Shown in pieces: positions 7,711-16,298 of a stretch of DNA of 36,761 nt (positions are counted from its first letter, which is position 1; each line of letters starts with the position of its first letter). Source of the DNA: Deltaproteobacteria bacterium (GTDB taxonomy: Bacteria; Myxococcota_A; JAADFL01); NCBI GenBank assembly GCA_013152945.1, contig JAADFL010000009.1, positions 1-36,761 of the forward strand, in the 5' to 3' direction. The notes beneath the pieces were generated by a model. The model did no database searches and was not told the DNA's origin. It worked only from the letters and a program-made list of their open reading frames with translations. The translations under genes were made by a program, and so were the position numbers.

Positions 7711-8376
7711 TTGAACAGGCGGGAACGCATTGTACTGGATAGGCTTCTTTCACAGCGGATGGGCCTGGCCGTTACGGAAAAAGAAGAAATATGGTCCAAA
7801 ATCAAAGCAGGAGTGAAGAAGGCCGATGAACCGGAAAAGCAACACCGTTTAATTCGTTATTTTGCCTGGAGTGTCCCTACATTTGCTGCTGCCGTTCTGG
7901 TCATCTTTCTTGCAATACCTTCCAATGAACAAAATAGTCACGGCTCATTTTCCAGCAAAGGAGGAATACCTGCCAAAAGTTCATTAGCTGTTGCTTGCCT
8001 TTCCGGGGATTCAGATGTCAATCGTCCTGATCCGTTGTCCAAGAATCTGAAATGTCATATAGGCGACCGCCTGGTGTTCGAGGTGGTAGGTCAGCCGAAA
8101 AAGGAATGGTTTGCGGCGGCGGCTATCGGCGAAGGCCGGGATGTGGTCCTATATTTTCCATCAGTACACAGGGGGCCGGTCAAGGCGAAGGCATCCATCC
8201 TGGTTCGGGCTGCCGTTTTGCTTGGAGAAGAGCACAGTTCGAATAGTTACAGAGTGGTTGGAGCCTTCATGGACCATCCACCCACAATAGAAGAGTGGCA
8301 GGCGGATATAATACCAAAACAAGGAAACGGTTTTTCCGGCCTGCGTCTTGTTTCAAGGCTTGAGATAGTAAGATGA
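7711..8376 (+). CDS. Single-span membrane protein with DUF4384-like domain
   Basis: A protein of 221 residues starting at TTG 7711, a choice supported by GGAGGT at 7697-7702 with an 8-nt spacer. Residues 1-48 are charged and cytoplasmic in character, 49-69 form one membrane segment (FAWSVPTFAAAVLVIFLAIP), and the rest is probably periplasmic. The outer domain, with CHIGDRLVFEVVG, then VVLYFPS and a C-terminal FMDHPPTIEEW, resembles DUF4384, a domain often found with or fused to caspase-like peptidases (my assignment from memory of the family, moderate confidence). The layout of a short cytoplasmic tail, one helix and an external domain also matches anti-sigma factors, so it might restrain the sigma factor upstream; this is inference. 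It overlaps the caspase gene by ATGA, which implies translational coupling. Confidence 0.75.
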   Translation: MNRRERIVLDRLLSQRMGLAVTEKEEIWSKIKAGVKKADEPEKQHRLIRYFAWSVPTFAAAVLVIFLAIPSNEQNSHGSFSSKGGIPAKSSLAVACLSGDSDVNRPDPLSKNLKCHIGDRLVFEVVGQPKKEWFAAAAIGEGRDVVLYFPSVHRGPVKAKASILVRAAVLLGEEHSSNSYRVVGAFMDHPPTIEEWQADIIPKQGNGFSGLRLVSRLEIVR

Positions 8377-9962
8377 AGTCAGCCTTATTTGTAGTAATAG
8401 CCTTTATAAGCCTCGTTCCGCGTGTAAACGCAAGCACGGCGATATTCTCGCTCCATGTAGGAGTCAACACTCCTCCCGTTGACTCGGCTCTGGAGAAACT
8501 TGAGTTTGCAGATGACGACGCTGTCCGCTTTGAGCGATTCTTGTCGGCCTTTTCAACTAAAAGTGTACTCGCAACAATGCCTGACAAGAGAACTCAACAG
8601 TTGTTTCCAGGCGTGGCGGCACAAGCTATAGTACCGTCCAGAGATAATATCGAGACGGCTCTAAAAGAAATCTCATCCGAAATAACCAGTGCCAAACAGG
8701 CCGGAAATCGTACTATATTCTACTTTACTTACTCGGGACACGGCGTTCCCGGTCAAGGAAAGAAAGCGGTTCTTGCGCTGCTGGGCTCGACCGTGGATGA
8801 AGAATGGCTCAAGGAGCATGTTTTCTCCATGCCGGCCGACCTGGTGCATGTGTTCATAGATGCTTGCCGGGCAGAGGAAGTCGTTCTGGAAAGAGGCGAG
8901 GAGTCGAACATAAAGAGTGCGAGGCCTGTAGAAATGTCTGCGGAAGACACGGCGATCCTTACCGAGAAACCAAGTCCAAGAAAAAACCCGGTCGTCGGCC
9001 TGTTCATGTCCGGTGCAGCCGGTGCAAATGCTCACGAGTGGTCTGCCCTGGAAATGGGAGTCTTCACCTTCGAGGTATTAAGCGGCCTTTCAGGCCCGGC
9101 GGATGTAAATCAGGACAATGTCATAACGTATACCGAGCTTGCCGCCTTCCTGGCATCTGCGAACCAAGGAGTCAAGGAAGCTAAGGCCATGGTGGCTCTG
9201 CGATACTCTCCGCCTTTCATGAATAGGAATGCACCATTATTGGATCGTTCTTGGCTTCATGACGACTTCGCTCTTCTTCGCGGTCGGTCTGCCCGGGCAT
9301 GCCGGTTCGTACTGGAAGGAGAGGGAGGAATTGCTCTTTACCAATGGAGGCCTGAGCCGGGCTGGCCCTTCTGGGTCATGCTTCCAAAAGATGGAGCCTT
9401 ATGGCTTCGCTGCGGCCACAAGGAGGCGAAAATAGAATTGGGCCGGGGTGAGGTCGTAAAATTGGAGAACTTGGCCTTTGCCGGGCCTTCTACTATTACA
9501 TCTCGCGGGGGTGCCGCTACAGCCTTGCGTAAAGGCCTGTTCCTGACTCCGTTCGGTCCCGAATACTACCTGGGCTGGATCGAAGGAAGAGGTGAATTAC
9601 CGGTAGTGCTTCCTGCTTCCCGCTTAAAGGGCCCTGTCCCCGTAACGCAAGAACCGATATGGCCTTCAGTGCTTTGCCTGGCCACGGCCGGGGCTTCCTT
9701 TGCAGCTTCGCTTGTATTCGGTGGAATGGCGATAAAAGCCGGTATGGATTATGATGCTACAAATCTCGAAAGGCCTGCCCAAGAGGCCAGGAATAGAATG
9801 AACTTGTATACCGGGTTGGCAGCAGGCACTGCCGTTACAGGCGCGATATTGTTCGGAGTGGCTTGGATACTTTTGCCGTCAGACCAACCGGTGGCACTCT
9901 CTTTGGGCGCCTATCCTGGTGACAATACGACATTGTCCGTGAACATGTATTTCGCCTGGTAG
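8373..9962 (+). CDS. Exported caspase-like (peptidase C14 fold) protein with C-terminal membrane segments
   Basis: A protein of 529 residues with an N-terminal signal sequence (about 1-20), a caspase-like domain (about 23-290) and a C-terminal region with two hydrophobic segments (about 430-455 and 480-503). The catalytic dyad of clan CD is visible: H123 in TYSGHGVPGQG and C165 in FIDACRAEEV, with the leading strand SLHVGVN and FADDDAVRF typical of bacterial caspases and metacaspases. Such enzymes cut after Asp, Arg or Lys; specificity cannot be judged here. The signal sequence places the protease domain outside the cytoplasm, less usual than the cytoplasmic bacterial caspases. The part between the protease and the membrane segments (about 300-420) is not recognised. 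It is translationally coupled to the DUF4384-like protein and is probably the effector of this locus. Confidence 0.87.
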   Translation: MKSALFVVIAFISLVPRVNASTAIFSLHVGVNTPPVDSALEKLEFADDDAVRFERFLSAFSTKSVLATMPDKRTQQLFPGVAAQAIVPSRDNIETALKEISSEITSAKQAGNRTIFYFTYSGHGVPGQGKKAVLALLGSTVDEEWLKEHVFSMPADLVHVFIDACRAEEVVLERGEESNIKSARPVEMSAEDTAILTEKPSPRKNPVVGLFMSGAAGANAHEWSALEMGVFTFEVLSGLSGPADVNQDNVITYTELAAFLASANQGVKEAKAMVALRYSPPFMNRNAPLLDRSWLHDDFALLRGRSARACRFVLEGEGGIALYQWRPEPGWPFWVMLPKDGALWLRCGHKEAKIELGRGEVVKLENLAFAGPSTITSRGGAATALRKGLFLTPFGPEYYLGWIEGRGELPVVLPASRLKGPVPVTQEPIWPSVLCLATAGASFAASLVFGGMAIKAGMDYDATNLERPAQEARNRMNLYTGLAAGTAVTGAILFGVAWILLPSDQPVALSLGAYPGDNTTLSVNMYFAW

Positions 9963-10245
9963 TTTGTTGCCGGTTTGCCGACTACGGAGCCGATGTATGC
10001 ACAGAAAAAACAATAACAAGACGATGGTTTTTCAATTCACTTGACGAAGATGGAATTTCATTACTGCGAAATACTGTCTTTCGGATCACTCAAGGAGAAC
10101 TTAAATATCTGTACCTGGGACGAAATCCGGGAAATCGGCTGAGTAAAATTATCAACATCCACTTCCATGGCGAGCGGGTTTGAACTTTGCAAATCAGCAT
10201 TTCAGGAACAATCCACAAGTCGAATAATTTCTCACAAACCTCTGA
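9963..10245. other. Intergenic region after the caspase gene
   Basis: No convincing gene, terminator or repeat is visible here. Short open frames on both strands lack ribosome binding sites and protein-like composition. The promoter for the next gene begins at 10246. Confidence 0.5.
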
Positions 10246-10275
10246 TTGACATGCAACATGTATCACAATTATCCT
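10246..10275 (+). promoter_or_regulatory. Candidate sigma-70 promoter for the zinc-ribbon protein gene
   Basis: A perfect -35 TTGACA (10246-10251), an 18-nt spacer and TATCCT (10270-10275). Transcription would start near 10282, giving a leader of about 35 nt to ATG 10317. Confidence 0.5.
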
Positions 10276-10316
10276 TGCCTTGTTAAGGAGAGACACCTTA
10301 CATGGAGGATGTTGTC

Positions 10317-10673
10317 ATGCCATATTGCCCAAAATGTGGAGCAGAGTACAGGGAAGGTATAAAAGTCTGCGCCGATTGTAATGTCGAACTTGTCGATACA
10401 ATGCCGGACTTCGAGGTGGACAAGCGTAACTTCATCGAGTTCTATACATGTTTCGATGCGCTGGAGTTAGGGAGAATCAGCGAGATACTATCGGAAAAAG
10501 GTATCAAGACCCTGATCAGGGATTTGAGGAGTTCCGCATTTCCGACCGACATAGGGGAGACCGCGGAAAAAAGGCTGTCTGTTCCCGAAGAAGATCTCGA
10601 AGAGGCTGTCAAGCTCGTGAAAACAGCGATCGTGGACGGTGAAATCTCACCTGACGGCCATTTCATGAACTAG
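10317..10673 (+). CDS. Zinc-ribbon and DUF2007-like protein
   Basis: A protein of 118 residues. The N-terminus has two CxxC pairs (CPKC in MPYCPKCGAEY, then CADC), forming a treble-clef or rubredoxin-like zinc ribbon. After residue 40 comes a domain resembling DUF2007, a putative signal-transducing ferredoxin-like fold: FYTCFDALELGRISEILSEKG, then IRDLRSS and a C-terminal VPEEDLEEAVKLV. The partner and role are unknown. An in-frame ATG at 10302 exists, but GGAGG at 10304-10308 lies 8 nt before the ATG at 10317, and family members commonly begin right at the zinc ribbon, so I prefer 10317; AAGGAG at 10285-10290 could still serve 10302. The gene stands alone and converges on the ABC permease gene. 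Confidence 0.8.
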   Translation: MPYCPKCGAEYREGIKVCADCNVELVDTMPDFEVDKRNFIEFYTCFDALELGRISEILSEKGIKTLIRDLRSSAFPTDIGETAEKRLSVPEEDLEEAVKLVKTAIVDGEISPDGHFMN

Positions 10674-10705
10674 AGTCGCTACAACCAGGATTCTCCGCCT
10701 CACGC

Positions 10706-12001
10706 CTACGAAAGGGCCTGCACAGGGTCCAGGCCTGCGGCCTTTCTCGCAGGAACCAGTGCACCGATGCAGGTGCTGAAAAGCGAAAGCCCGATCCCGG
10801 CCAATACCAGCCACGCGGGGAAAGAGAATATACTCTTTGGAAACATGGGTAGATTTCCCAAAACAGCGGAAGCCGCCGAATCACAAGCCATGGACGCAAG
10901 CCAGGCAAGGAGCAATCCGAATATTCCTGAAAACAGGCCTATGGTCCCTGCTTCAAAAAGGATTGTCAGAGTGATGTCTCTCCTTGTGGCGCCAATGGCT
11001 CGAAGAAGCCCCAATTCCACTTTTCTTTCCGAGACCTGTAATGAGAGAACCAGGGCGGTTACCAGGGCGGCCACAATGAGAATGACGAACCCGACCAGGG
11101 ACAACAAGGCGGTAGTGCCGAGCACCGCGGTTTCGATCTTCTCCGCCAGGTCCTTTGAATCGGAGGTAACCTTGAGGCCCAAATCCTGTGCCTCTTTTTG
11201 CACCCGTCTCGCATACGCAGGTGAGTAAAGTTCGAGTATTGCCGATGAATAGCTTTGTGCCGCTTCCCTTCCCGCATATTTCCTGTTCATCGCCTTTACA
11301 AAGGACAAAGGAAGGGTTGCGCCGATAAGGGTTGAATGTAAAGAAAAGCCTTGCAAACGGCAAAGGACATCATCGACCTTCGCCGGGTCGGGAGTGCCTC
11401 CCAGGTACGACCTGCCCAAGACCAGGTGAAAGCGGAAACCCTCGAGTAATGCAGGAGTGATTCTGGGCAGGTTGTGCATACCTGCGAACGAGGTGTTGTA
11501 CAGGGCAAGCAGGTGAGGGGATATGACAACAGGAACCGGTTTTCCCTTTTTCCACCGGAATGCATCCTTTTTACCAAGATCGCTTTCCACCAGTCCCTCG
11601 TCCACGCCGTCGACTACCAAGTCGGTACTCACACCCTTTTTGAAGAACCTGCCGTATGCCATGACAGGAAACTTGATGTTCATCCTGGGGTAGACCATAC
11701 GCACCCCTTTTATCTTTTTCAGTTTATTGATCATGGAATCATCAAGACGGCCGCCTCCAAGCAATGCCGGCTTGTCCAACAAAAGGGGTCCCAGTGTAAT
11801 GGTTCCCGGCCTTACTTCGAGTTCACTTTGCAGGTTGCGAATCATTGGATCGAGTATCTTTTCTTTTACACCCTGACCCAGGGCCATGAAGAAGACCAGG
11901 GATGCAACACCTATGGTCGAAACAGCTCCTGAAAGCAGGTGGGCGCCGATATTGCGGCGAAGGTTGTTCCTCGACATGGCCAGCGAACCCATGAGCTTCA
12001 C
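10706..12001 (-). CDS. ABC transporter permease, FtsX/MacB/LolC-like
   Basis: A protein of 431 residues with the MacB/FtsX plan: a first membrane segment near residues 24-45, a large periplasmic domain (about 50-290), then three membrane segments in the C-terminal third, where FtsX motifs are seen (VSERKVELGLLRAIGATRRDI, then PARKAAGLDPVQALS at the very end). These permeases use mechanotransmission to move lipoproteins, peptides or drugs, or to signal, rather than carrying solutes through the membrane. The start is a GTG at 12001 that overlaps the ATPase stop as GTGA; ATG 11992 is an alternative. It is paired with the ATP-binding protein upstream and lies in the same operon as the HD-GYP regulator. 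The cargo is not known. Confidence 0.88.
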   Translation of the reverse strand: MKLMGSLAMSRNNLRRNIGAHLLSGAVSTIGVASLVFFMALGQGVKEKILDPMIRNLQSELEVRPGTITLGPLLLDKPALLGGGRLDDSMINKLKKIKGVRMVYPRMNIKFPVMAYGRFFKKGVSTDLVVDGVDEGLVESDLGKKDAFRWKKGKPVPVVISPHLLALYNTSFAGMHNLPRITPALLEGFRFHLVLGRSYLGGTPDPAKVDDVLCRLQGFSLHSTLIGATLPLSFVKAMNRKYAGREAAQSYSSAILELYSPAYARRVQKEAQDLGLKVTSDSKDLAEKIETAVLGTTALLSLVGFVILIVAALVTALVLSLQVSERKVELGLLRAIGATRRDITLTILFEAGTIGLFSGIFGLLLAWLASMACDSAASAVLGNLPMFPKSIFSFPAWLVLAGIGLSLFSTCIGALVPARKAAGLDPVQALS

Positions 12002-12672
12002 GGTTCGTCTCTCCCCTGTTCTTTGATAGTGCCGTGATCCAGCACGAGTGTTCTCATGGCCCTGCCCGACACCCTGGCCTCGTGCGTTACCATGAGCAAC
12101 GTCAATCCCGTTGACTTGCTGATATCGACCAAGAGATCGAGTATCGCTTCACCCGTCTCGGCGTCGAGATTGCCTGTGGGCTCATCGCAAAGCAGCAACT
12201 CGGGCTCATTGAAAATGGCCCTTGCAACAGCTGTTCTCTGCTTCTGCCCTCCCGACAGTGTCGATGCCTTTCTCGACCATGGTTTTTCAAGCCCGACATC
12301 TTCGAGGAGTTGCTCGGCCCTCGAAACCGGTTTCTTCGCCTGGTTTTCCGAGAAAAAAGACGGCAACATGACGTTCTCGATTACCGACAGATGCGGTAAC
12401 AGGTGAAACGACTGGAAGACAAACCCGATTTTATCGGCCCTGAAAGCAGAGAGCGCCCTGTCCGAGAGTCTGGACAACTCCCTGCCCCTGACCGAGACAA
12501 ATCCAGAGTAATCGTTGTCCAATCCGCCGACGATATTGAGCAGTGTGGTCTTGCCTGCCCCGGATGGCCCCTGCAATGCGACTATTTCCCCGTTCCCGAT
12601 GTCAAGATCGATATTATCCAGGACTTTGCCTACGTCGGGATAGAGCTTTGAGAGCTTTTGAATCTTGATCAC
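11998..12672 (-). CDS. ABC transporter ATP-binding protein, LolD/MacB-like
   Basis: A complete 224-residue nucleotide-binding subunit. Walker A is GPSGAGKTTLL (about 35-45), the signature is LSGGQKQR, and Walker B is LLLCDEPTGNLD, the form typical of the LolD/FtsE/MacB group. The Q-loop lies in FVFQSFHLLPHLSVIENV and the H-loop in LLMVTHEARV. It powers the FtsX-like permease encoded immediately downstream, with which it overlaps by 4 nt. The start is GTG 12672 with AGGAG about 7 nt upstream. The group suggests an exporter or envelope-working machine rather than an importer, and no substrate-binding protein gene is present. Confidence 0.92.
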   Translation of the reverse strand: MIKIQKLSKLYPDVGKVLDNIDLDIGNGEIVALQGPSGAGKTTLLNIVGGLDNDYSGFVSVRGRELSRLSDRALSAFRADKIGFVFQSFHLLPHLSVIENVMLPSFFSENQAKKPVSRAEQLLEDVGLEKPWSRKASTLSGGQKQRTAVARAIFNEPELLLCDEPTGNLDAETGEAILDLLVDISKSTGLTLLMVTHEARVSGRAMRTLVLDHGTIKEQGRDEP

Positions 12673-12717
12673 CGTCTGCTCCTACGGATAGCTCGTAATG
12701 TTGTCCGGCCCAAAGCT

Positions 12718-14223
12718 TCACTTGGGCACGGACTTGCCCTGTTCGATGCATTCCTTTCGATACTTTTCGATTACTATGAGGAAGATCCCGACCACCATGG
12801 GATCAAACTGCGTGCCGGCAAAACGCTTTAATTCGGATATAGCCACCTTGTGGGGCAAGGCTTTTCTATATGGCCTGTCCGTGGTCATTGCATCATAAGT
12901 ATCCGCGACCGCCAGTATTCTGGCTCCCAAAGGTATGTCTTGCCCCGCGAGTCCCTCGGGGTAACCCGAGCCGTCGAATTTTTCGTGATGGTGGTATACA
13001 AGGGGAACGATGTCGGAGAGAAAGGCAATCGGTTCGAGTATTCTCCGGCCCATTGTTGGATGCTGCTTGAACATCTGGTATTCTTCAGCAGTCAGCTTCT
13101 GCGGTTTGTTCAACTCTTCGAAACGCATACCAAGTTTTCCTATGTCGTGCAGCACGGCCGCCTGCCTGATTATCTCTGTTTCCTTTAAAGAAAACTGCAG
13201 CCCTTTTGCAACCGCCTCGGAGTATTCCGCCACCCTGTCCGAATGGCCATGTGTATACGGATCTTTTGCCTCAAGTGCATGAGCAAAGGACTGGATTGTT
13301 TGTTTGAAGGTATCCTGCAAGTCAGTGTAAAGCATGGCATTTTCTATCGCAGCCGCTGCGCGGCCGGCCAATATGGTCAATAGTTTTCTCTTTCCTTCGT
13401 TGAATTTTTTACCCTTTGAAAAAGAAAACACCTGCAGTATTCCGATTATTCGACCGCCTGCCCGCAATGGGAACGCCATGTAACTCTCAAAGGTTACAGC
13501 ACAAGGAAGCTGAAGGAACATGACCTGGGCCCTGTGGCCGTGGTAGATCACCGGAGAATCTTCATCGAACAACGCCATCAGTCTGTCCATGTCCGGTTCC
13601 CCGAGGTCTGTTGCGTCACCGCCCAAGATACCAGGAGATATTTTTCTTTTACTCTCTTTGAACGAATTGTTGTGCTGGTCTGTCAATAAGAGTTGAACAG
13701 CATCCGCGGACGCCACCTGCATAGTACTGTCGAGAATGATTTCAAGCATGTCGTCGAAAGGAAGATTGGCCGAGATGGCCTCGGACAACTTATATAGCGA
13801 TAGTGTTTCCTTTAACTGTATGTTCTCTAGTTTCAACCTGTGTTGCTCCAGGCCCCGTTTCAGTACGAGCAGCACGTCGTCCATTTTGAAGGGTTTTAGA
13901 ATATAATCGTACGCACCCTTTTTCATCGCCTTGATGGCGGTTTCGACCGTCCCGAAACCGGTCATCATGATTGCAACCATTTCTCTGTCCATGTTCTTTA
14001 TGTGATCCAGGAGCTGTAATCCATCCACCCTGGGCATCTTGAGGTCGGTTATCACAATATCGAAAATATTGGTTTCAAGTTCTTTGATCGCCTCTTCACC
14101 GTTGCCCACGGTCTTTACGACATATCCTTCCATGGATAAAAAATCGGAAATAATTTCCCTGATGACCGCCTCATCATCCACAACAAGAACTCGCGGTGAT
14201 TCATCACTTAACGTGTATTCCAT
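12718..14223 (-). CDS. Response regulator with GAF and HD-GYP domains
   Basis: A cytoplasmic protein of 501 residues in three parts. A receiver domain (about 8-125) has the acidic pair in VLVVDDE, the phosphoacceptor Asp in VITDLKMP and Lys in ILKPFK. A GAF-like domain lies at about 150-315 (PLRAGGRIIGILQVFSF). A C-terminal HD-GYP phosphodiesterase domain has VLHDIGKLGM (about 357-366) and HHHEKFDGSGYPEGL (about 413-427). HD-GYP enzymes hydrolyse cyclic di-GMP. The HD and GYP motifs are intact, so it is probably active under phosphorylation control. No histidine kinase is adjacent. ATG 14223 is preceded by GAGG at 5 nt, better than the GTG at 14271 that would extend the frame. The ABC exporter genes follow 45 nt downstream on the same strand. 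Confidence 0.93.
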   Translation of the reverse strand: MEYTLSDESPRVLVVDDEAVIREIISDFLSMEGYVVKTVGNGEEAIKELETNIFDIVITDLKMPRVDGLQLLDHIKNMDREMVAIMMTGFGTVETAIKAMKKGAYDYILKPFKMDDVLLVLKRGLEQHRLKLENIQLKETLSLYKLSEAISANLPFDDMLEIILDSTMQVASADAVQLLLTDQHNNSFKESKRKISPGILGGDATDLGEPDMDRLMALFDEDSPVIYHGHRAQVMFLQLPCAVTFESYMAFPLRAGGRIIGILQVFSFSKGKKFNEGKRKLLTILAGRAAAAIENAMLYTDLQDTFKQTIQSFAHALEAKDPYTHGHSDRVAEYSEAVAKGLQFSLKETEIIRQAAVLHDIGKLGMRFEELNKPQKLTAEEYQMFKQHPTMGRRILEPIAFLSDIVPLVYHHHEKFDGSGYPEGLAGQDIPLGARILAVADTYDAMTTDRPYRKALPHKVAISELKRFAGTQFDPMVVGIFLIVIEKYRKECIEQGKSVPK

Positions 14224-14361
14224 CCATTCCTCTTTCAGCGGCTGTAAAGCTATCACGCAAGCTTGTTCCACGTCAACGACGACACGATGTCAAGCATCCG
14301 CTATTTTAGCCTCCGAGGCCCGCAACGCCCCTGTCACCGGTGCAGAGTTCCATACTCGTGA

Positions 14362-14390
14362 TTGACAGGCATTCATACCGGTGTTACTCG
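14362..14390 (+). promoter_or_regulatory. Candidate promoter for the GspE/PilB ATPase gene
   Basis: A perfect -35 TTGACA (14362-14367), a 17-nt spacer and TACTCG (14385-14390) with an extended TGT before it. The -10 is weak. It lies in the 203-bp divergent gap to the HD-GYP gene. Confidence 0.35.
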
Positions 14391-14426
14391 AAAGGACAGG
14401 AAGTCATAAAAAGGAGGCCTTTGCTG

Positions 14427-16226
14427 ATGCAGCAAAAATTAACAAGTGAAGACTTGATCAACATTCTGTTGGGAAAGGGCCTTATCAGCGAGGATCAAGC
14501 AAAGGATATAAGGGTGAAAGAGGGCCAACAGAGAGCCCGGGTGCTTCGCGCAAAGGCTACATCACTTGCCGCCAGGCGCAGATTGAACTATGAAGTAACT
14601 CCTGCAGAGCTGATTGCTTCTTTCCGGCTCAAGAGTCCCGGCAAACACGGTGAATTGCTCGATGAAGACAAGTTGACCAAATTGGTCGCCGAGGAGCTTG
14701 GATTTCCCTATCGTAAGATCGATCCTTTGAAGCTGGACATGAAACTTATTACTTCCACCATCTCACGACCGTTTGCCAGAAAGCATGCGGTCGTAGCACT
14801 CGAAAAAGACGATAAGACGCTCGTGGTTGCGGCTGCCGACCCGCTCGATGAAGAACTCTTTGAAAGCCTTCAAAGGATAACGGGTCTGAAGATTGTACCG
14901 GTCATGTCCACCAAGTCGGACATCCTCAAGGTGATAACCGAGGTATACGGATTCAGGACTTCGGTCAAGGCTGCGGAAAGGGATATCAGGGCAGGGGTGG
15001 ATATTGGAAACCTGGAGCAATTCGTAAAACTAAAGGCAGTCGAGGACATCGAGGCAACCGACAAGCACATAGTGAACGCCGTGGACTACATGCTTCACTA
15101 TGCCTTCGACCAGCGCGCCAGCGATGTGCATATCGAGCCCAAGCGGAACCACTCGGTGGTTAGGCTGAGGATAGACGGCATTCTCCACGATGTCTTTACG
15201 CTGCCCAAGGCTGTCCATCCGGCCTTCGTGTCAAGGCTCAAGATGCTCGCGAGACTTGACATTGCGGAAAAGAGACGGCCGCAGGACGGCCGGATCAAGA
15301 CAGGCGGCGCAGTCGGTGAAACCGAGCTTCGTATTTCCACGTTGCCAGTGGCATTCGGCGAAAAGATAGTGATAAGAATATTCGACCCGCAGGTCCTGGT
15401 TCAGGACTTGTCCGGACTCGGCTTTTTCCCGCGTGAACTCGAACTGTTCGAGTCTTTTATTGCAAAGCCGCATGGAATATTGCTTGTGACCGGGCCTACC
15501 GGCAGCGGAAAGACTACAACTTTGTACTCAACGCTGAAACTGCTTGCTACTGAAGATGTAAACATAACAACCATAGAAGACCCCATCGAGATGGTGATGG
15601 AACACTTCAACCAGGTTGCGGTACACCCCAGGATCGGAATAACCTTTGCCAACGCTCTTAGAACCATTTTGAGGCAGGACCCGGATATCATCATGGTCGG
15701 GGAAATCAGAGATAGGGAAACCGCTGAAAATGCGGTTCAGGCCGCCCTGACCGGCCACCTGGTGTTGTCGACCCTGCATACCAACGATACGGCGTCATCA
15801 ATAACCAGGCTGGTCGAACTCGGTATAAAGCCGTACCTGGTGGCAAGCACCTTGGTCGGCGTAGTGGCGCAAAGGCTGGTGCGAAAGGTGTGTCCCCATT
15901 GCGCCCAGGAAACTTTTCTCACACCCGATCAAATCCAGGCACTGAATATCAAAATCCCGGAGGGGCAGGATGGCAAGCTACCCGTAAAGTACGGCGACGG
16001 ATGCGTCATCTGCAGAGGCACGGGCCTCTATGGAAGAACAGGGGTGTTCGAGGTTTTGCCGATGACGAACAGGATTTACAAACTGGTGGTTTCACAAGCG
16101 CCGTCCACGGAAATAACGAAAGCCGCGCGCATGGACGGAATGATGACATTGAGAGAGTGCGCAATAAAGAAACTCGCACAGGGCACAACTTCATTCGAGG
16201 AAGTAATCAGGGTAACCGTGGGGTGA
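14427..16226 (+). CDS. GspE/PulE/PilB-family secretion or pilus assembly ATPase
   Basis: A protein of 599 residues with the full plan of type II secretion/type IV pilus extension ATPases. The N-terminal part (about 1-150) is an MshEN-like region that in some homologues binds c-di-GMP. The core has Walker A GPTGSGKTTT near residue 357, then an Asp box (TIEDPIEMV), Walker B in DPDIIMVGEIRD, and a His box in STLHTNDT. The C-terminal zinc module has CPHC near 489 and CVIC near 524. It is a cytoplasmic hexamer that drives pseudopilus or pilus assembly. No other pilus or type II genes are adjacent, so I do not choose between pilB and gspE. AAGGAGG at 14411-14417 supports ATG 14427; the upstream extension to 14340 is not needed. 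Divergence from an HD-GYP c-di-GMP phosphodiesterase gene is suggestive. Confidence 0.93.
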   Translation: MQQKLTSEDLINILLGKGLISEDQAKDIRVKEGQQRARVLRAKATSLAARRRLNYEVTPAELIASFRLKSPGKHGELLDEDKLTKLVAEELGFPYRKIDPLKLDMKLITSTISRPFARKHAVVALEKDDKTLVVAAADPLDEELFESLQRITGLKIVPVMSTKSDILKVITEVYGFRTSVKAAERDIRAGVDIGNLEQFVKLKAVEDIEATDKHIVNAVDYMLHYAFDQRASDVHIEPKRNHSVVRLRIDGILHDVFTLPKAVHPAFVSRLKMLARLDIAEKRRPQDGRIKTGGAVGETELRISTLPVAFGEKIVIRIFDPQVLVQDLSGLGFFPRELELFESFIAKPHGILLVTGPTGSGKTTTLYSTLKLLATEDVNITTIEDPIEMVMEHFNQVAVHPRIGITFANALRTILRQDPDIIMVGEIRDRETAENAVQAALTGHLVLSTLHTNDTASSITRLVELGIKPYLVASTLVGVVAQRLVRKVCPHCAQETFLTPDQIQALNIKIPEGQDGKLPVKYGDGCVICRGTGLYGRTGVFEVLPMTNRIYKLVVSQAPSTEITKAARMDGMMTLRECAIKKLAQGTTSFEEVIRVTVG

Positions 16227-16298
16227 AACGGATGCAAATTAGTCCCGGCGCCCCAACCGGCCCTGTGAATCCTGGTATAAAGAATAGTGGAGGGCGCG

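Noticed and set aside
10090-10296. Minus-strand 68-residue frame before the zinc-ribbon gene
   Set aside because: Starts at GTG without a ribosome binding site, has an unlikely composition, and covers the TTGACA/TATCCT promoter.
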